A stretch of 51,138 nucleotides of DNA from Agathobacter sp. (GCA_022767075.1 JALEPP010000100.1:1-51138); one strand, 5' to 3'; positions 26,640-35,602 are shown, numbered from the stretch's first letter. The notes: a model not told the origin generated them from the letters alone. Program-made: numbers and translations.

Positions 26640-27428
26640 ATGGCGGTTTCCATTAAATCCGAAAGAGAAATTCAATTGATGCGAGAAGCAGGACGTATTC
26701 TTGCTATGGTTCATCAGGAGTTGGGAAAACAAATCAGACCAGGAATGTCTACACTTGATGTGGATAGAATCGGAGAAGAAATGATTCGAAGCTACGGCTG
26801 CGAACCTTCGTTCAAAGGATATTGTGGCTATCCTGGATCCATTTGTGTATCGGTGAATGAAGAGGTTGTTCATGGAATTCCAAATGCAAAACGCATCCTT
26901 CAGGATGGAGATATTGTCAGCCTGGACGCAGGAGTGATATACAAAGGATATCATTCCGACGCGGCCAGGACCGTGGCTGTAGGAAACATCAGTAAGGAAG
27001 CGCAGGATCTTATCAATCGAACCAGACAAAGCTTCTTTGAGGCTATGAAGGTAGCAAGGGCAGGACACCATCTCAATGAGATCGGAAGAGCTGTTCAGGA
27101 TTATGCAGAGAGCTTTGGATACGGCGTTGTAAGGGATCTGGTAGGGCATGGAATTGGCTCTGAGCTTCATCAAGAACCGGAGATTCCGAATTTCAGACAG
27201 CTTAGAAGAGGCATTAAGCTTCGGCCGGGTATGACCCTGGCGGTAGAACCTATGATTAACATGGGCACAGCAGATGTGGTTTGGATGGATGATGAATGGA
27301 CTGTGATATCTGAGGATATGTCATTATCAGCCCATTATGAAAACACGATCCTTATTACGGATGGCAAGCCTGAGCTTCTGACTCTGACAGAGGAAGAAAA
27401 AGCGGCAGGCTATCTGGACTTGTTCTAG
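26640..27428 (+). CDS. map: Methionine aminopeptidase type I
   Basis: Removes the initiator methionine from new proteins. The 262 residues hold the metal ligands of the pita-bread fold: DAGVIYKGYHSDAARTVAVG (two Asp), GHGIGSELHQEPEIPNF (His), and EPMINMG plus the late HYENTILIT (Glu). It has no N-terminal zinc finger, as typical for class Ia. It sits in the usual adk-map-infA order; the small KOW-protein gene that often lies between map and infA in Clostridia is absent. Confidence 0.95.
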   Translation: MAVSIKSEREIQLMREAGRILAMVHQELGKQIRPGMSTLDVDRIGEEMIRSYGCEPSFKGYCGYPGSICVSVNEEVVHGIPNAKRILQDGDIVSLDAGVIYKGYHSDAARTVAVGNISKEAQDLINRTRQSFFEAMKVARAGHHLNEIGRAVQDYAESFGYGVVRDLVGHGIGSELHQEPEIPNFRQLRRGIKLRPGMTLAVEPMINMGTADVVWMDDEWTVISEDMSLSAHYENTILITDGKPELLTLTEEEKAAGYLDLF

Positions 27429-27477
27429 AAATTGTTTTTCAACATCATTGAAAGTGATTGATTAGGAGGAAATAGTA

Positions 27478-27696
27478 ATGTCAAAAGCAGACGTAATCGA
27501 AGTGGAAGGTGTAGTAGTTGAGAAATTACCAAATGCATTCTTTAAGGTAGAGCTGGAGAATGGACACCAGATTTTAGCAACCATCAGTGGAAAATTAAGA
27601 ATGAATTTCATTCGTATTTTGCCTGGTGATAAAGTAACCATCGAGATGTCTCCATATGATTTGACCAAGGGAAGAATCATCTGGCGTGACAAATAA
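27478..27696 (+). CDS. infA: Translation initiation factor IF-1
   Basis: OB-fold factor that blocks the A site during initiation. The 72 residues ([60 protein letters not shown]) are full length. AGGAGG precedes the ATG. A strong promoter begins 9 bases after its stop. Confidence 0.97.
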   Translation: MSKADVIEVEGVVVEKLPNAFFKVELENGHQILATISGKLRMNFIRILPGDKVTIEMSPYDLTKGRIIWRDK

Positions 27697-27704
27697 AAAA
27701 ATCA

Positions 27705-27733
27705 TTGACTTCCAATAAGTGTCTGTGTATAAT
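27705..27733 (+). promoter_or_regulatory. Strong internal sigma-A promoter before rpmJ and the alpha operon
   Basis: TTGACT (27705-27710), exactly 17 bases, TATAAT (27728-27733). It is one of the best promoters in the window and lies between infA and rpmJ, so rpmJ and perhaps the downstream rpsM-rplQ genes can be transcribed independently of the S10 promoters. Confidence 0.75.
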
Positions 27734-27821
27734 GTTAGACGGACACTTTTGGAAAGTTTGCCGTGAAAGTGGCCGAAAGCCACGTAAAACGGGGACTTTT
27801 AATAAGAAAGGAGGATTTGCT

Positions 27822-27935
27822 GTGAAGGTAAGATCATCAGTTAAACCTATTTGCGAAAAATGCAAAGTCATCAAAAGAAAAGGAAGCATCAGAATTATCT
27901 GCGAAAATCCAAAGCATAAACAGAGACAGGGTTAA
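27822..27935 (+). CDS. rpmJ: Ribosomal protein L36 (GTG start, zinc form)
   Basis: Smallest 50S protein, 37 residues from GTG 27822 ([20 protein letters not shown], then [15 protein letters not shown]). The CxxC...C...H zinc ligands are all present, so this is the C+ form. AAAGGAGG lies upstream; the track's long version includes the leader. Confidence 0.96.
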   Translation: MKVRSSVKPICEKCKVIKRKGSIRIICENPKHKQRQG

Positions 27936-28280
27936 TGAATCGTATACCCTGCTATTGTTGCGTTTGGGACAAGGCATTTAGACGATTATTTTGGAATGTT
28001 TCCAACCAATTATTATGTGCGGCTGCAGTGTCAGTGATTGACGCTGTTTCATAATAGACAGAAGCATAACTGGAGACACATTATTATACCGAGTGATGTG
28101 TATCGAATATGCATCAGCATCTGGCTGAATAAAACAGAAGAATATGGAAAAACATGGATGTGCACACATTTCAGGGCGTGCAACCGCAGCTGTACATGTA
28201 TGTTTTTCGGATATGATATACGGTTGCAAGTATAAGTTACATTTATCATTATTAGAAAAATTATGGAGGTGTAAACACAC
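27936..28280 (+). ncRNA. 345-nt untranslated gap before rpsM, candidate leader RNA of the alpha operon
   Basis: No reading frame here looks like protein. Hairpins visible: TTGGAA/TTCCAA (27991-27996/28000-28005); CAGTGTCA/TGACGCTG (28026-28033/28039-28046, one G-U pair); ACACAT/ATGTGT (28076-28081/28096-28101); and TGCAACCG/CGGTTGCA (28179-28186/28221-28228), which ends 52 bases before the rpsM ATG. No T tract follows the last stem. In many bacteria the alpha operon is feedback-controlled by S4 (rpsD is the third gene here), so an autoregulatory leader is plausible but unproven. A TTGGGA-N17-TATTTT pair near 27964 is a poor promoter. Confidence 0.5.
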
Positions 28281-28649
28281 ATGGCTCGTATCGCAGGTGT
28301 AGATTTACCAAGAGAAAAACGTGTAGAGATCGGTTTGACTTATATCTACGGTATCGGTAGAGTAAGCTCTAACAAGATCCTTGAAGCAGCAAACGTTGAT
28401 CCTAGCACTCGTGTTAGAGATCTTACAGATGATGAAGTAAAGAGAATCAGTGCAGTTATCGACGAGACAATGACTGTAGAAGGTGATTTAAGAAGAGAAA
28501 TCGCTCTTAACATCAAGAGACTTCAGGAAATCGGATGCTATCGTGGAATCCGTCATAGAAAAGGACTTCCTGTTCGTGGTCAGAAGACAAAGACCAACGC
28601 AAGAACCAGAAAAGGTCCTAAGAGAACAGTTGCTAATAAGAAGAAATAA
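28281..28649 (+). CDS. rpsM: Ribosomal protein S13
   Basis: 30S head protein contacting tRNA and the 50S subunit, 122 residues: [40 protein letters not shown] and a basic tail. First gene of the alpha operon, with GGAGGTG upstream. Confidence 0.97.
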   Translation: MARIAGVDLPREKRVEIGLTYIYGIGRVSSNKILEAANVDPSTRVRDLTDDEVKRISAVIDETMTVEGDLRREIALNIKRLQEIGCYRGIRHRKGLPVRGQKTKTNARTRKGPKRTVANKKK

Positions 28650-28703
28650 TTCGTAAGCAACCTGATATTTATTAGATTATTTAGAAAGTAGGTTAGTTTA
28701 GAT

Positions 28704-29099
28704 ATGGCTAAGAACGTTGCAAAGAAAACAACTAAAAAGCGTGTAAAGAAAAACGTTGAACGCGGACAGGCACATATTCAGGCATCTTTTAACAATACTA
28801 TCGTTACAATTACAGATACTGAAGGAAATGCTTTATCATGGGCAAGTGCTGGTGGTCTTGGATTTAGAGGTTCAAAGAAATCTACTCCATACGCTGCACA
28901 GATGGCAGCAGAAACTGCTACAAAGGCAGCTTTAATTCATGGTTTAAAATCAGTTGACGTTATGGTAAAAGGACCAGGATCAGGAAGAGAAGCAGCAATT
29001 CGTGCGCTTTCAGCTTGCGGTCTTGATGTTACAAGCATCAAAGATGTAACTCCAGTTCAACACAACGGATGTCGTCCACCAAAACGCAGAAGAGTTTAA
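28704..29099 (+). CDS. rpsK: Ribosomal protein S11
   Basis: 30S platform protein, 131 residues: [40 protein letters not shown] and the end [12 protein letters not shown]. Its N-terminus is rich in lysine. The ribosome binding site is unusually weak (GAAAGTAGGTTAG), so translation may partly depend on rpsM. Confidence 0.97.
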   Translation: MAKNVAKKTTKKRVKKNVERGQAHIQASFNNTIVTITDTEGNALSWASAGGLGFRGSKKSTPYAAQMAAETATKAALIHGLKSVDVMVKGPGSGREAAIRALSACGLDVTSIKDVTPVQHNGCRPPKRRRV

Positions 29100-29118
29100 T
29101 TAGGAGGATTAGATTAAG

Positions 29119-29712
29119 ATGGCAGTTAATAAAACACCAGTACTTAAAAGATGTAGATCACTTGGTCTTGAGCCAAGTTATTTAGGATATGACAAGAAGT
29201 CAAAAAGAAACTTAAAGAGAGCGAACAAGAAGGTGTCTGAGTACGGTCTTCAGCTTCGCGAGAAACAGAAAGCAAAATTCATCTACGGTGTATTAGAGAA
29301 ACCTTTCCATAACTACTATGAGAAGGCTGACAGAATGAAGGGAATGACCGGTTCTAACCTCATGACCATTCTTGAGTCAAGACTTGACAACGTAGTATTC
29401 CGTATGGGAATGGCTCGTACAAGAAGAGAAGCAAGACAGATTGTTGATCATAAATTCGTTACCGTAAACGGCAAGGTTGTAAATATTCCTTCTTACTTAG
29501 TAAAAGCTGGTGACGTTATCGAAATCAAAGAGTCTAAGAAGAACATCCAGAGAATGAAAGACATTCTTGATGTTACTGCTGGAAGAATCGTTCCGGAATG
29601 GATTGACTGCGAGATCGAGAAGTTACAGGGAACTGTAAAAGAGTTGCCAAACCGTGAGCAGATCGACGTTCCGGTTGATGAGATGCTTATTGTCGAGTTA
29701 TACTCTAAATAA
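29119..29712 (+). CDS. rpsD: Ribosomal protein S4
   Basis: 30S assembly initiator, 197 residues, with KRCRSLGLEP at the N-terminus, the S4 RNA-binding domain (SRLDNVVFRMGMARTRREAR, QIVDHKFVTVNGKVVNIPSY) and final IVELYSK. It carries no N-terminal zinc cysteine set (only one Cys near the start). It lies inside the alpha operon, unlike in B. subtilis where rpsD is separate. Confidence 0.96.
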   Translation: MAVNKTPVLKRCRSLGLEPSYLGYDKKSKRNLKRANKKVSEYGLQLREKQKAKFIYGVLEKPFHNYYEKADRMKGMTGSNLMTILESRLDNVVFRMGMARTRREARQIVDHKFVTVNGKVVNIPSYLVKAGDVIEIKESKKNIQRMKDILDVTAGRIVPEWIDCEIEKLQGTVKELPNREQIDVPVDEMLIVELYSK

Positions 29713-29767
29713 TAGATAGTATTAATTAACATCCAAACAACGATACCCGAGAAGGAGGGAATTTGTA

Positions 29768-30727
29768 GTGTTCGATTTTGAAAAACCAAGAATTGAAATT
29801 GCAGAAATTTCAGAAGACAAAAAATACGGCCGATTTGTTGTAGAACCTTTGGAAAGAGGTTACGGAACAACTCTTGGTAACTCACTTAGAAGAATTATGC
29901 TTTCTTCATTACCGGGAGCAGCTGTTAGTCAGGTTAAAATCGATGGCGTATTACATGAGTTCAGTTCAATTCCTGGCGTAAAGGAAGATGTATCTGAGAT
30001 CATCATGAACATCAAAAATCTGTCAATCAGAAATAATAGTTCTACAAATGAACCAAAAGTTGCTTATATTGAATTCGAAGGTGAAGGCGTTGTTACTGCT
30101 GCTGACATCCAGGTAGATTCTGATATTGAAATCATGAACCCTGAGTTAGTAATCGCCCATTTAAATGGTGGTGCTGACAGCAAGTTATACATGGAACTTA
30201 CTATCACAAAAGGTAGAGGATATGTAGGAGCAGACAAGAATAAGACAGACGATACTCCAATCGGAGTTATCGCTGTAGATTCTATCTACACTCCGGTTGA
30301 GCGTGTAAATTTGACTATCGAAAATACTCGTGTCGGTCAGATTACAGACTATGATAAACTTACTTTAGATGTATTCACAAACGGAACCTTAGAGCCGGAT
30401 GAGGCTGTATCTCTTGCAGCAAAAGTTCTTTCTGAGCACTTAAGTCTTTTCGTAGACCTCTCTGAGACTGCAATCGAGGCAGAGGTTATGATTGAGAAAG
30501 AAAATGATGCAAAAGAAAAAGTTCTTGAGATGAACATTGACGAGTTAGAGTTATCTGTACGTTCATACAACTGCTTAAAGAGAGCAGGAATCAACACTGT
30601 TGAGGAACTTACAAACAAGACTTCAGAAGATATGATGAAGGTACGTAACCTTGGTCGCAAGTCTTTGGATGAAGTATTAGCAAAATTAAAAGAATTAGGT
30701 TTACAGCTGAATCAGGGAGAGGAATAA
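29768..30727 (+). CDS. rpoA: RNA polymerase alpha subunit (GTG start)
   Basis: 319 residues. The N-terminal dimerisation domain has [20 protein letters not shown] and [20 protein letters not shown]. The C-terminal domain that contacts UP elements and activators has [20 protein letters not shown] and [19 protein letters not shown]. The start is GTG 29768 with AAGGAGG upstream. Confidence 0.97.
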   Translation: MFDFEKPRIEIAEISEDKKYGRFVVEPLERGYGTTLGNSLRRIMLSSLPGAAVSQVKIDGVLHEFSSIPGVKEDVSEIIMNIKNLSIRNNSSTNEPKVAYIEFEGEGVVTAADIQVDSDIEIMNPELVIAHLNGGADSKLYMELTITKGRGYVGADKNKTDDTPIGVIAVDSIYTPVERVNLTIENTRVGQITDYDKLTLDVFTNGTLEPDEAVSLAAKVLSEHLSLFVDLSETAIEAEVMIEKENDAKEKVLEMNIDELELSVRSYNCLKRAGINTVEELTNKTSEDMMKVRNLGRKSLDEVLAKLKELGLQLNQGEE

Positions 30728-30883
30728 TCCTTCCCTGAGGAGCTTAGACAATAACTCAGATGGGCAGAACCAGTAAGTCCAAAGGGCGTGGCTTATGTCT
30801 TTACCCTGAGTGGCAACAAACAACACCCGGAATCTAAGACCAAAGTGCAATTCCCGGTGTACCACGAAATGGAGGATTTTAAA
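30728..30883 (+). other. 156-nt gap between rpoA and rplQ with a hairpin
   Basis: The track extends rplQ back to 30788, but those residues are not L17. The gap contains ACACCCGGAAT (30825-30835) facing ATTCCCGGTGT (30851-30861), a stem with one mismatch that ends 9 bases before the GGAGG site of rplQ. It may tune rplQ expression; no terminator T tract follows. Confidence 0.4.
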
Positions 30884-31420
30884 ATGGCAAAGTATCGTAA
30901 ATTAAGCAGAACCTCAAGCCAGAGAAAGGCATTATTAAGAGGTCAGGTAACAGCTCTTATCGCTAACGGAAGAATCGTTACAACTGAAGCTAAAGCAAAA
31001 GAAGTTCGTAAGATCGCTGAAGGACTTATCGCTTCAGCAGTAAAAGAGAAGGACAACTTCGATGAAGTTACTGTAACAGCTAAGGTTGCTCGTAAAGACA
31101 AAGATGGTAAGAGAGTGAAAGAAGTTGTTGATGGAAAGAAAGTTACTGTATACGACGCAGTAGAAAAGACACTCAAGCAGGATCGTCCTTCACGTCTTCA
31201 CGCTCGTAGACAGATGCTCAAAGTTCTTTACTCGGTAAAAGAAGTTCCACAGACAGCTGCTGGAAAGAAGAAAAACACCAAAGAAGTTGATCTCACAAAC
31301 AAATTATTTGATGAGATTGCACCAAAATACGCAGATCGCAACGGTGGATACACTCGTATCGTAAAAATTGGTCAGCGTAAAGGTGACGGCGCTTTAGAAG
31401 TTCTTCTTGAGCTCGTTTAA
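30884..31420 (+). CDS. rplQ: Ribosomal protein L17 with two lineage insertions
   Basis: 50S tunnel-exit protein. The usual core is present: YRKLSRTSSQRKALLRGQVT, VTTEAKAKEVRKIAEGLI and, near the end, LFDEIAPKYADRNGGYTRIV. At 178 residues it is about 50 longer than E. coli L17. The extra material is a charged segment at about residues 54-104 (VARKDKDGKRVKEVVDGKKV...) and a shorter one at about 121-136 (PQTAAGKKKNTKEV). Start at ATG 30884 behind GGAGG. Its stop codon abuts the giant inverted repeat. Confidence 0.95.
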   Translation: MAKYRKLSRTSSQRKALLRGQVTALIANGRIVTTEAKAKEVRKIAEGLIASAVKEKDNFDEVTVTAKVARKDKDGKRVKEVVDGKKVTVYDAVEKTLKQDRPSRLHARRQMLKVLYSVKEVPQTAAGKKKNTKEVDLTNKLFDEIAPKYADRNGGYTRIVKIGQRKGDGALEVLLELV

Positions 31421-31438
31421 TTCATACGAAACCATACG

Positions 31439-31475
31439 GACTGTGACTCGGTTTTTCGGGCCACAGTCTTTTTTT
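31439..31475 (+). terminator. Terminator of the ribosomal supercluster (left arm of the giant repeat)
   Basis: GACTGTG (31439-31445) pairs with CACAGTC (31462-31468) followed by seven T's. It lies 18 bases after the rplQ stop and is duplicated in inverted form at 32100-32135. Confidence 0.8.
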
Positions 31476-32099
31476 GCCCTTTTCAGGGGGCCACTATCCC
31501 CATCTCTTGTCTGTTCCCCTCTCGTAATCGTATCCAGCCCTCCCCTCCCGGTCTGGGAATTCACCAATCAACTTATTTGCCTATCGAGGATGCATAGAAA
31601 TTTTCAGCAGTGAGCTTTTTGCCTCTTATTTTCGTGTACGGCAAGGTTTGAACACTGAGGCAAGAGTATCCGCCAGAGAAGGACACTAGTCGCTTCGCGC
31701 CTGCTCCTCTAAGGAGGCGCCTTCACGAATTTTATTTCGGGGGGCGGTCTCCGCTCCGCTCCGGTCCGTCCAAAGCAGTCGTCCCCTGGACGACTAGGAC
31801 CTGTTTGTCGTTCTTCGAGCCGCAAACAGAACCGCCCCCGATCTATCGTTCAGGACGCCTCCAAGAGGAGCAACGGCTTGTCGCGAAACCGTGTTCCTTC
31901 TTCTGGCGAATACTCTTGCCTCAGTGTCCCAACTTTGCCGAACTCGAATTATCAAAGGAGGCAAAAAGTCACTGCGAAAATTCTTGCGTCCGAGATCCGG
32001 CAAAAAGTTGATGGTGAATTCCCAGACCGGGAGGGGAGGGCTGATACGATTAAGAGAGGGGGGGCAGACAAGAGATGGGGAATTATCCAAGAAAAGGGC

Positions 32100-32135
32100 A
32101 AAAAAGACTGTGGCCCGAAAAACCGAGTCACAGTC
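32100..32135 (-). terminator. Terminator of prs (right arm of the giant repeat)
   Basis: Mirror copy of the rplQ terminator. On the minus strand GACTGTG...CACAGTC is followed by six T's. It lies 47 bases after the prs stop. Confidence 0.75.
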
Positions 32136-32181
32136 TGTATGGTTTCGTAATGAATGAGGGCTCAAGAAGAACTTCGAAAGC

Positions 32182-33378
32182 TTAGGCGAAAATGCCGTCC
32201 TCAATTTGTTTCTGCTGGTAGCGCGCGATGTAGTTCTTGATGCGATCGTATGGGTTGAGGAGATCGCTGATGGAAGCATCGTGGTTTAAGGTGTCGATCA
32301 GGTATGCAATGTATTTGCTCATGTCACAGCTAATGTAGTACTCTTTTGAAAGGAGTTCTGGTGACTGGTAAATGAGGTTGGTGGTTACTACACGGTAGAT
32401 AAGACCTTCCTCGTAGGCTTTGTCAAATGAAGCAAATCCATTGGTGAAGAGACCGAAGGTAGAGACAACGAAGATACGGTTTGCTTTGCGTTTCTTGAGC
32501 TCTCTAGCGGTATCAATCATGCTTTCACCGGAAGAAATCATGTCGTCAATAATTAGTACATCCTTGCCCTCAACGTTGGAGCCAAGGAACTCATGGGCTA
32601 CGATAGGGTTACGACCGTTCTCGATACGGCTGTAGTCGCGGCGCTTGTAGAACATTCCCATGTCGACTCCAAGAACGTTTGCTAAGTAGATAGCACGGTT
32701 GGTTGCGCCTTCATCAGGAGAAATGATCATTAAGTGGTCGGAATCAATCTTAAGGTCATTAACGTTCTTTAAAATGCCCTTGATGAACTGGTAAGAAGGC
32801 ATTACGTTCTCAAAACCATTTAATGGAATAGCATTTACGACGCGTGGATCATGGGCATCAAAGGTGATGATGTTGTCTACGCCCATGTTTACGAGCTCCT
32901 GTAATGCGATCGGGCAATCAAGGGACTCGCGTCCGGTACGTCTATGCTGACGGCTTTCATATAAAAATGGAAGAATTACAGTGATACGACGAGCTTTTCC
33001 GCCTACTGCAGCAATGACTCTCTTAAGGTCTGCGTAGTGATCGTCTGGTGACATGTGATTTTCCTGTCCGCACACTTTGTAAGTAAGACTGTGGTTGGTA
33101 ACATCAACCATGATATATAAATCATAACCACGTACAGACTGATTGATAACACACTTAGCTTCTCCGGAACCGAATCTTGGAGTGTAAGGGTGAATGACAT
33201 AGCTGTCTTTGTAGTAATCCTTGAAAGCAGCCTCATTATGATGCTCGTGCTCGCGGTGCTCTCTCCACTGTTTCAAGTAGAAGTCGACTTTGTCTCCGAG
33301 CTCTTTGCAACTGTCTGTAGGGATCAGACCAAGTGAGCCAACTGGGGTTGTTTCTAAAATTCTTTCATCGTTAGGCAT
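32182..33378 (-). CDS. prs: Ribose-phosphate pyrophosphokinase, long clostridial form
   Basis: Makes PRPP from ribose-5-phosphate and ATP for purine, pyrimidine, NAD, His and Trp synthesis. The 398 residues exceed the common 315, mainly through an N-terminal extension (to about residue 75) and a longer C-terminus. Family motifs: VILPFLYESRQHRRTGRESL (ATP side), ITFDAHDPRVVNAIPL (metal-binding histidine region), IISPDEGATNRAIYLANVLG and the PRPP loop DVLIIDDMISSGESM. The usual KRR near the catalytic loop is present as YKRRDYSRI. GGAGG precedes the ATG. It is convergent to rplQ across the giant repeat. Confidence 0.92.
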   Translation of the reverse strand: MPNDERILETTPVGSLGLIPTDSCKELGDKVDFYLKQWREHREHEHHNEAAFKDYYKDSYVIHPYTPRFGSGEAKCVINQSVRGYDLYIMVDVTNHSLTYKVCGQENHMSPDDHYADLKRVIAAVGGKARRITVILPFLYESRQHRRTGRESLDCPIALQELVNMGVDNIITFDAHDPRVVNAIPLNGFENVMPSYQFIKGILKNVNDLKIDSDHLMIISPDEGATNRAIYLANVLGVDMGMFYKRRDYSRIENGRNPIVAHEFLGSNVEGKDVLIIDDMISSGESMIDTARELKKRKANRIFVVSTFGLFTNGFASFDKAYEEGLIYRVVTTNLIYQSPELLSKEYYISCDMSKYIAYLIDTLNHDASISDLLNPYDRIKNYIARYQQKQIEDGIFA

Positions 33379-33450
33379 GAGATTCCTCCATGTGATACTT
33401 TGGTTTATATGATTGACGCAAATAGAAAAGTATATGCGTAAAACACATTG

Positions 33451-34437
33451 TTATCTAGATCTTTTCTGAATACGAATATCGTCCCCCGACAATTTCATTA
33501 TGGTATAGTTGCTGGATATGCGAGAAAAAGTACGTTCAGAATAGGTGTCGACAATTCTACCCATATCAAGATTGGTAGAGATAATTGTGGACTTCTGACG
33601 CAATATCCTTTCATTGATGATTAAGAATAATTGTGACGTTGTAAATTTATTAGACAACTCAGTGCCTAAATCATCAATAATGAGCAGGTCACAATCAAAG
33701 ATATTTTGATGGGCTGCAATAGCATCCGCATCATGCTCAAAAATTCCCTTGCTTAATATATCAAATAATTCAAAGGCTGTAAAGTAAATAACCGAATATC
33801 CCCGGTCCAGAAGTTCTTTGGCTACACAGTTGGATAAAAAGGTCTTTCCAACACCTGTATTGCCGAAAAAGAAAAGGTTTTGCGGCTTATGCTCGAAGTT
33901 CTCAATAAAAGCCCTGGATTTATTAACAGCGTCTTTAAAGGTGTCCAAATCAGAAAGCCCGGTAATGGGATTTTTGTTGGTGTCTGAGTAGTATTCGTAG
34001 GAAAGGGTAGAGAAGTTCTCCTTTTCCAATATGGAACGAATATTGGACTGGGCGTAAACGGTGTTGATGATTGCCTGCTTGAAGCAGTGGCACTTGGTAC
34101 CAAGATCATCTACGTAACCGGTATCCTTACAATCCTTGCAGTTGTAAATTGGGTCAAAATAGCCCTCCGGATAGGGCAGGGAGGCAAGGATAGCCTGTCT
34201 TTCTTCCCGAAGGTCTGCCAGCTGCTTTTTTAGGGAATCAAGAGCCGTCCGGTCTCCATCCAAAAGCTTTCGGGCCTGAGCTACAGAGATAGAAGCAATG
34301 GAACCCTCAATCTCCTGTAGCCTTGGGTTCTCGGCAAAGGCCTTCTCCAAGCGTTTCTGTTGGGTGTTCTGATTATGAAGTTGAATGGCGTCATAATTGC
34401 GACGGATTTCATCGTACTGGGCGTTGGTAAGAGCCAT
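33451..34437 (-). CDS. dnaI: Helicase loader, DnaC/DnaI-like AAA+ ATPase
   Basis: Loads the replicative helicase DnaB at the origin and restart sites. The 328 residues have a coiled N-terminal region, a zinc-type cluster CKDCKDTGYVDDLGTKCHCF that resembles the DnaI N-domain, then Walker A GNTGVGKTFLSN, Walker B LLIIDDLGTE and the sensor-like IISTNLDMGRI...RTFSRI. The DnaD-domain gene lies directly upstream (15 bases), so the pair forms a primosome operon. The symbol follows the Bacillus name; dnaC is used in other annotations. Confidence 0.88.
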   Translation of the reverse strand: MALTNAQYDEIRRNYDAIQLHNQNTQQKRLEKAFAENPRLQEIEGSIASISVAQARKLLDGDRTALDSLKKQLADLREERQAILASLPYPEGYFDPIYNCKDCKDTGYVDDLGTKCHCFKQAIINTVYAQSNIRSILEKENFSTLSYEYYSDTNKNPITGLSDLDTFKDAVNKSRAFIENFEHKPQNLFFFGNTGVGKTFLSNCVAKELLDRGYSVIYFTAFELFDILSKGIFEHDADAIAAHQNIFDCDLLIIDDLGTELSNKFTTSQLFLIINERILRQKSTIISTNLDMGRIVDTYSERTFSRISSNYTIMKLSGDDIRIQKRSR

Positions 34438-34452
34438 ATCCTTCTCCTTATG

Positions 34453-35541
34453 TTAGGACTGCACAGAGGTGGTTAGTAGCATTTTCTCCATCTCTGTATA
34501 GTCATAATTGCGATGTTCAAAATTGTTGAAACGATTCTTAGGGGTAGAATCTACAGCGTTCACTGTGGCCTTGACATTTTTCTGGTTAACAAAATTGGTA
34601 TCCAGCTTTTCCACATCCTGAATGGTATGTACCTTGTTGTCGAACCAGGTGGTCAGTATTTTGTCTGCATAGGCAAAGCTAGGCTGATGAATGGCGGCCA
34701 TGGTTCTGTTGCAAGCCTCAGCAATAAGCTCTGTATCGAAGGCAAATTCCGATGACCATTTCTTGATAAAATTGGTCTCGTCAGCAACCAGGTTGCGTCC
34801 CGTAATCCCAAAGGCCTTCATGACAGCGTAGTAAACCTTGCTGTGAGCCTGAGCATCCTCTCTGGCTCTGGCTACAGTGGTGATACCGCTTTCCTTCCAT
34901 CCAAGGGCAACCTTGTCCATATAGCGGATGCTGGAATGTCCTTTGCTGATGCAATACTCTACCATGTATTCAATCAGGTCTGTGCCAAAGCCCAGGACAT
35001 CATACCAGAATAATACGGTATTGAGGTCGTTGCTGCTAAGAGGATGCTTCAGGTAGGTCTCCATAATAAATACAAGCTCTGAAATATTAGGGTTCTTCTG
35101 GAACTCCATAATTTCGTCTGCGGTGTAGGATTTTCTCTCCGCCGTAACCTCTGACGGAGGAACAGCCTTTGCTCGAGGCTGCTTTGGTGCACTTTCCTTT
35201 CCTTTCGCGTCAGAAGAGCCGGAAGCATTATGACTGCTGTGATCTCCATATGGAGAAATCAGATGTATGCCACTGATGTCTCCGGAGGATGTCCTGTCTA
35301 AGGTGATAAGCTTGTTTTTCTCCCAGTAGTTCAATGCACGTATTACATCCTTTTCCGTTTGCTCAAAAAGGTCGGCAATCCCGGAAAGAGAAATTGGAAG
35401 GTGGGCCCCAAAGGCACGTAATAAGTACAGATATATTTTTACGAATTCCCCGTTGGAACAGGGCATAATGGAATCAATAAAATAATTCGAAACAAGTGTA
35501 TTGTCCGGTAAAACTTCACTGGACAGTGCAATGGTTGTCAT
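34453..35541 (-). CDS. dnaD: DnaD-domain replication initiation protein
   Basis: 362 residues. The N-terminal part (FVKIYLYLLRAFGAHLPISL...LNYWEKNKLITL) is a winged-helix DnaD/DnaB-II domain. A low-complexity linker (SSHNASGSSDAKGKESAPKQ) follows, and then the DnaD C-terminal domain (ISELVFIMETYLKHPLSSND, VLFWYDVLGFGTDLIEYMVE...SIRYMDKVALGW), which remodels DNA and recruits the loader. The end contains FNNFEHRNYDYTEMEKMLL, the YxxxIxxW-like tail region. It is co-transcribed with the dnaI-like gene, and a promoter and DnaA boxes lie just upstream. Confidence 0.88.
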   Translation of the reverse strand: MTTIALSSEVLPDNTLVSNYFIDSIMPCSNGEFVKIYLYLLRAFGAHLPISLSGIADLFEQTEKDVIRALNYWEKNKLITLDRTSSGDISGIHLISPYGDHSSHNASGSSDAKGKESAPKQPRAKAVPPSEVTAERKSYTADEIMEFQKNPNISELVFIMETYLKHPLSSNDLNTVLFWYDVLGFGTDLIEYMVEYCISKGHSSIRYMDKVALGWKESGITTVARAREDAQAHSKVYYAVMKAFGITGRNLVADETNFIKKWSSEFAFDTELIAEACNRTMAAIHQPSFAYADKILTTWFDNKVHTIQDVEKLDTNFVNQKNVKATVNAVDSTPKNRFNNFEHRNYDYTEMEKMLLTTSVQS

Positions 35542-35573
35542 AATTCATCCTCACTCCCTTTTATTACGTTTGG

Positions 35574-35602
35574 ATTATAGCACACAAAGAGCAGTGTGAA
35601 AA
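35574..35602 (-). promoter_or_regulatory. Probable promoter of the dnaD-dnaI operon
   Basis: On the minus strand TTTTCA (35602-35597), 17 bases, TATAAT (35579-35574), then 32 bases to the dnaD ATG. The -35 is a partial match. DnaA boxes begin 47 bases upstream of the -35. Confidence 0.5.

Larger units (their letters stand above)
31420..32155. repeat. 736-nt imperfect inverted repeat (giant hairpin) between rplQ and prs
   Basis: The left arm (about 31420-31784) and right arm (about 31788-32155) are inverted copies of each other meeting at a perfect 8-bp stem, AGTCGTCC (31777-31784) and GGACGACT (31788-31795) with a CCT loop. By eye the outer 150 nt agree at close to 90 percent; the inner part is more diverged with many short insertions and deletions. 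Shared blocks include CGAAACCATAC, CTCGGTTTTTCGGGCCACAG, CCCCATCTCTTGTCTG, CCCGGTCTGGGAATTCACC, ACACTGAGGCAAGAGTAT, CTCCT...GGAGGCG and GGGGGCGG. Each arm carries a copy of one terminator. The element fills the space between convergent rplQ and prs. Overlapping ORFs (31407-32279 in the track) are by-products of the symmetry. It may be an inverted duplication, a foldback-type mobile element or a very long structured RNA. Confidence 0.9.

Noticed and set aside
31407-32279. ORFs inside the giant repeat (31407-31613, 31794-32279, 31805-32011, 31878-32150, 31891-32157)
   Set aside because: They share residues only because the arms are inverted copies. Indels between the arms are not in multiples of three, no ribosome binding sites precede them and no family is recognised.
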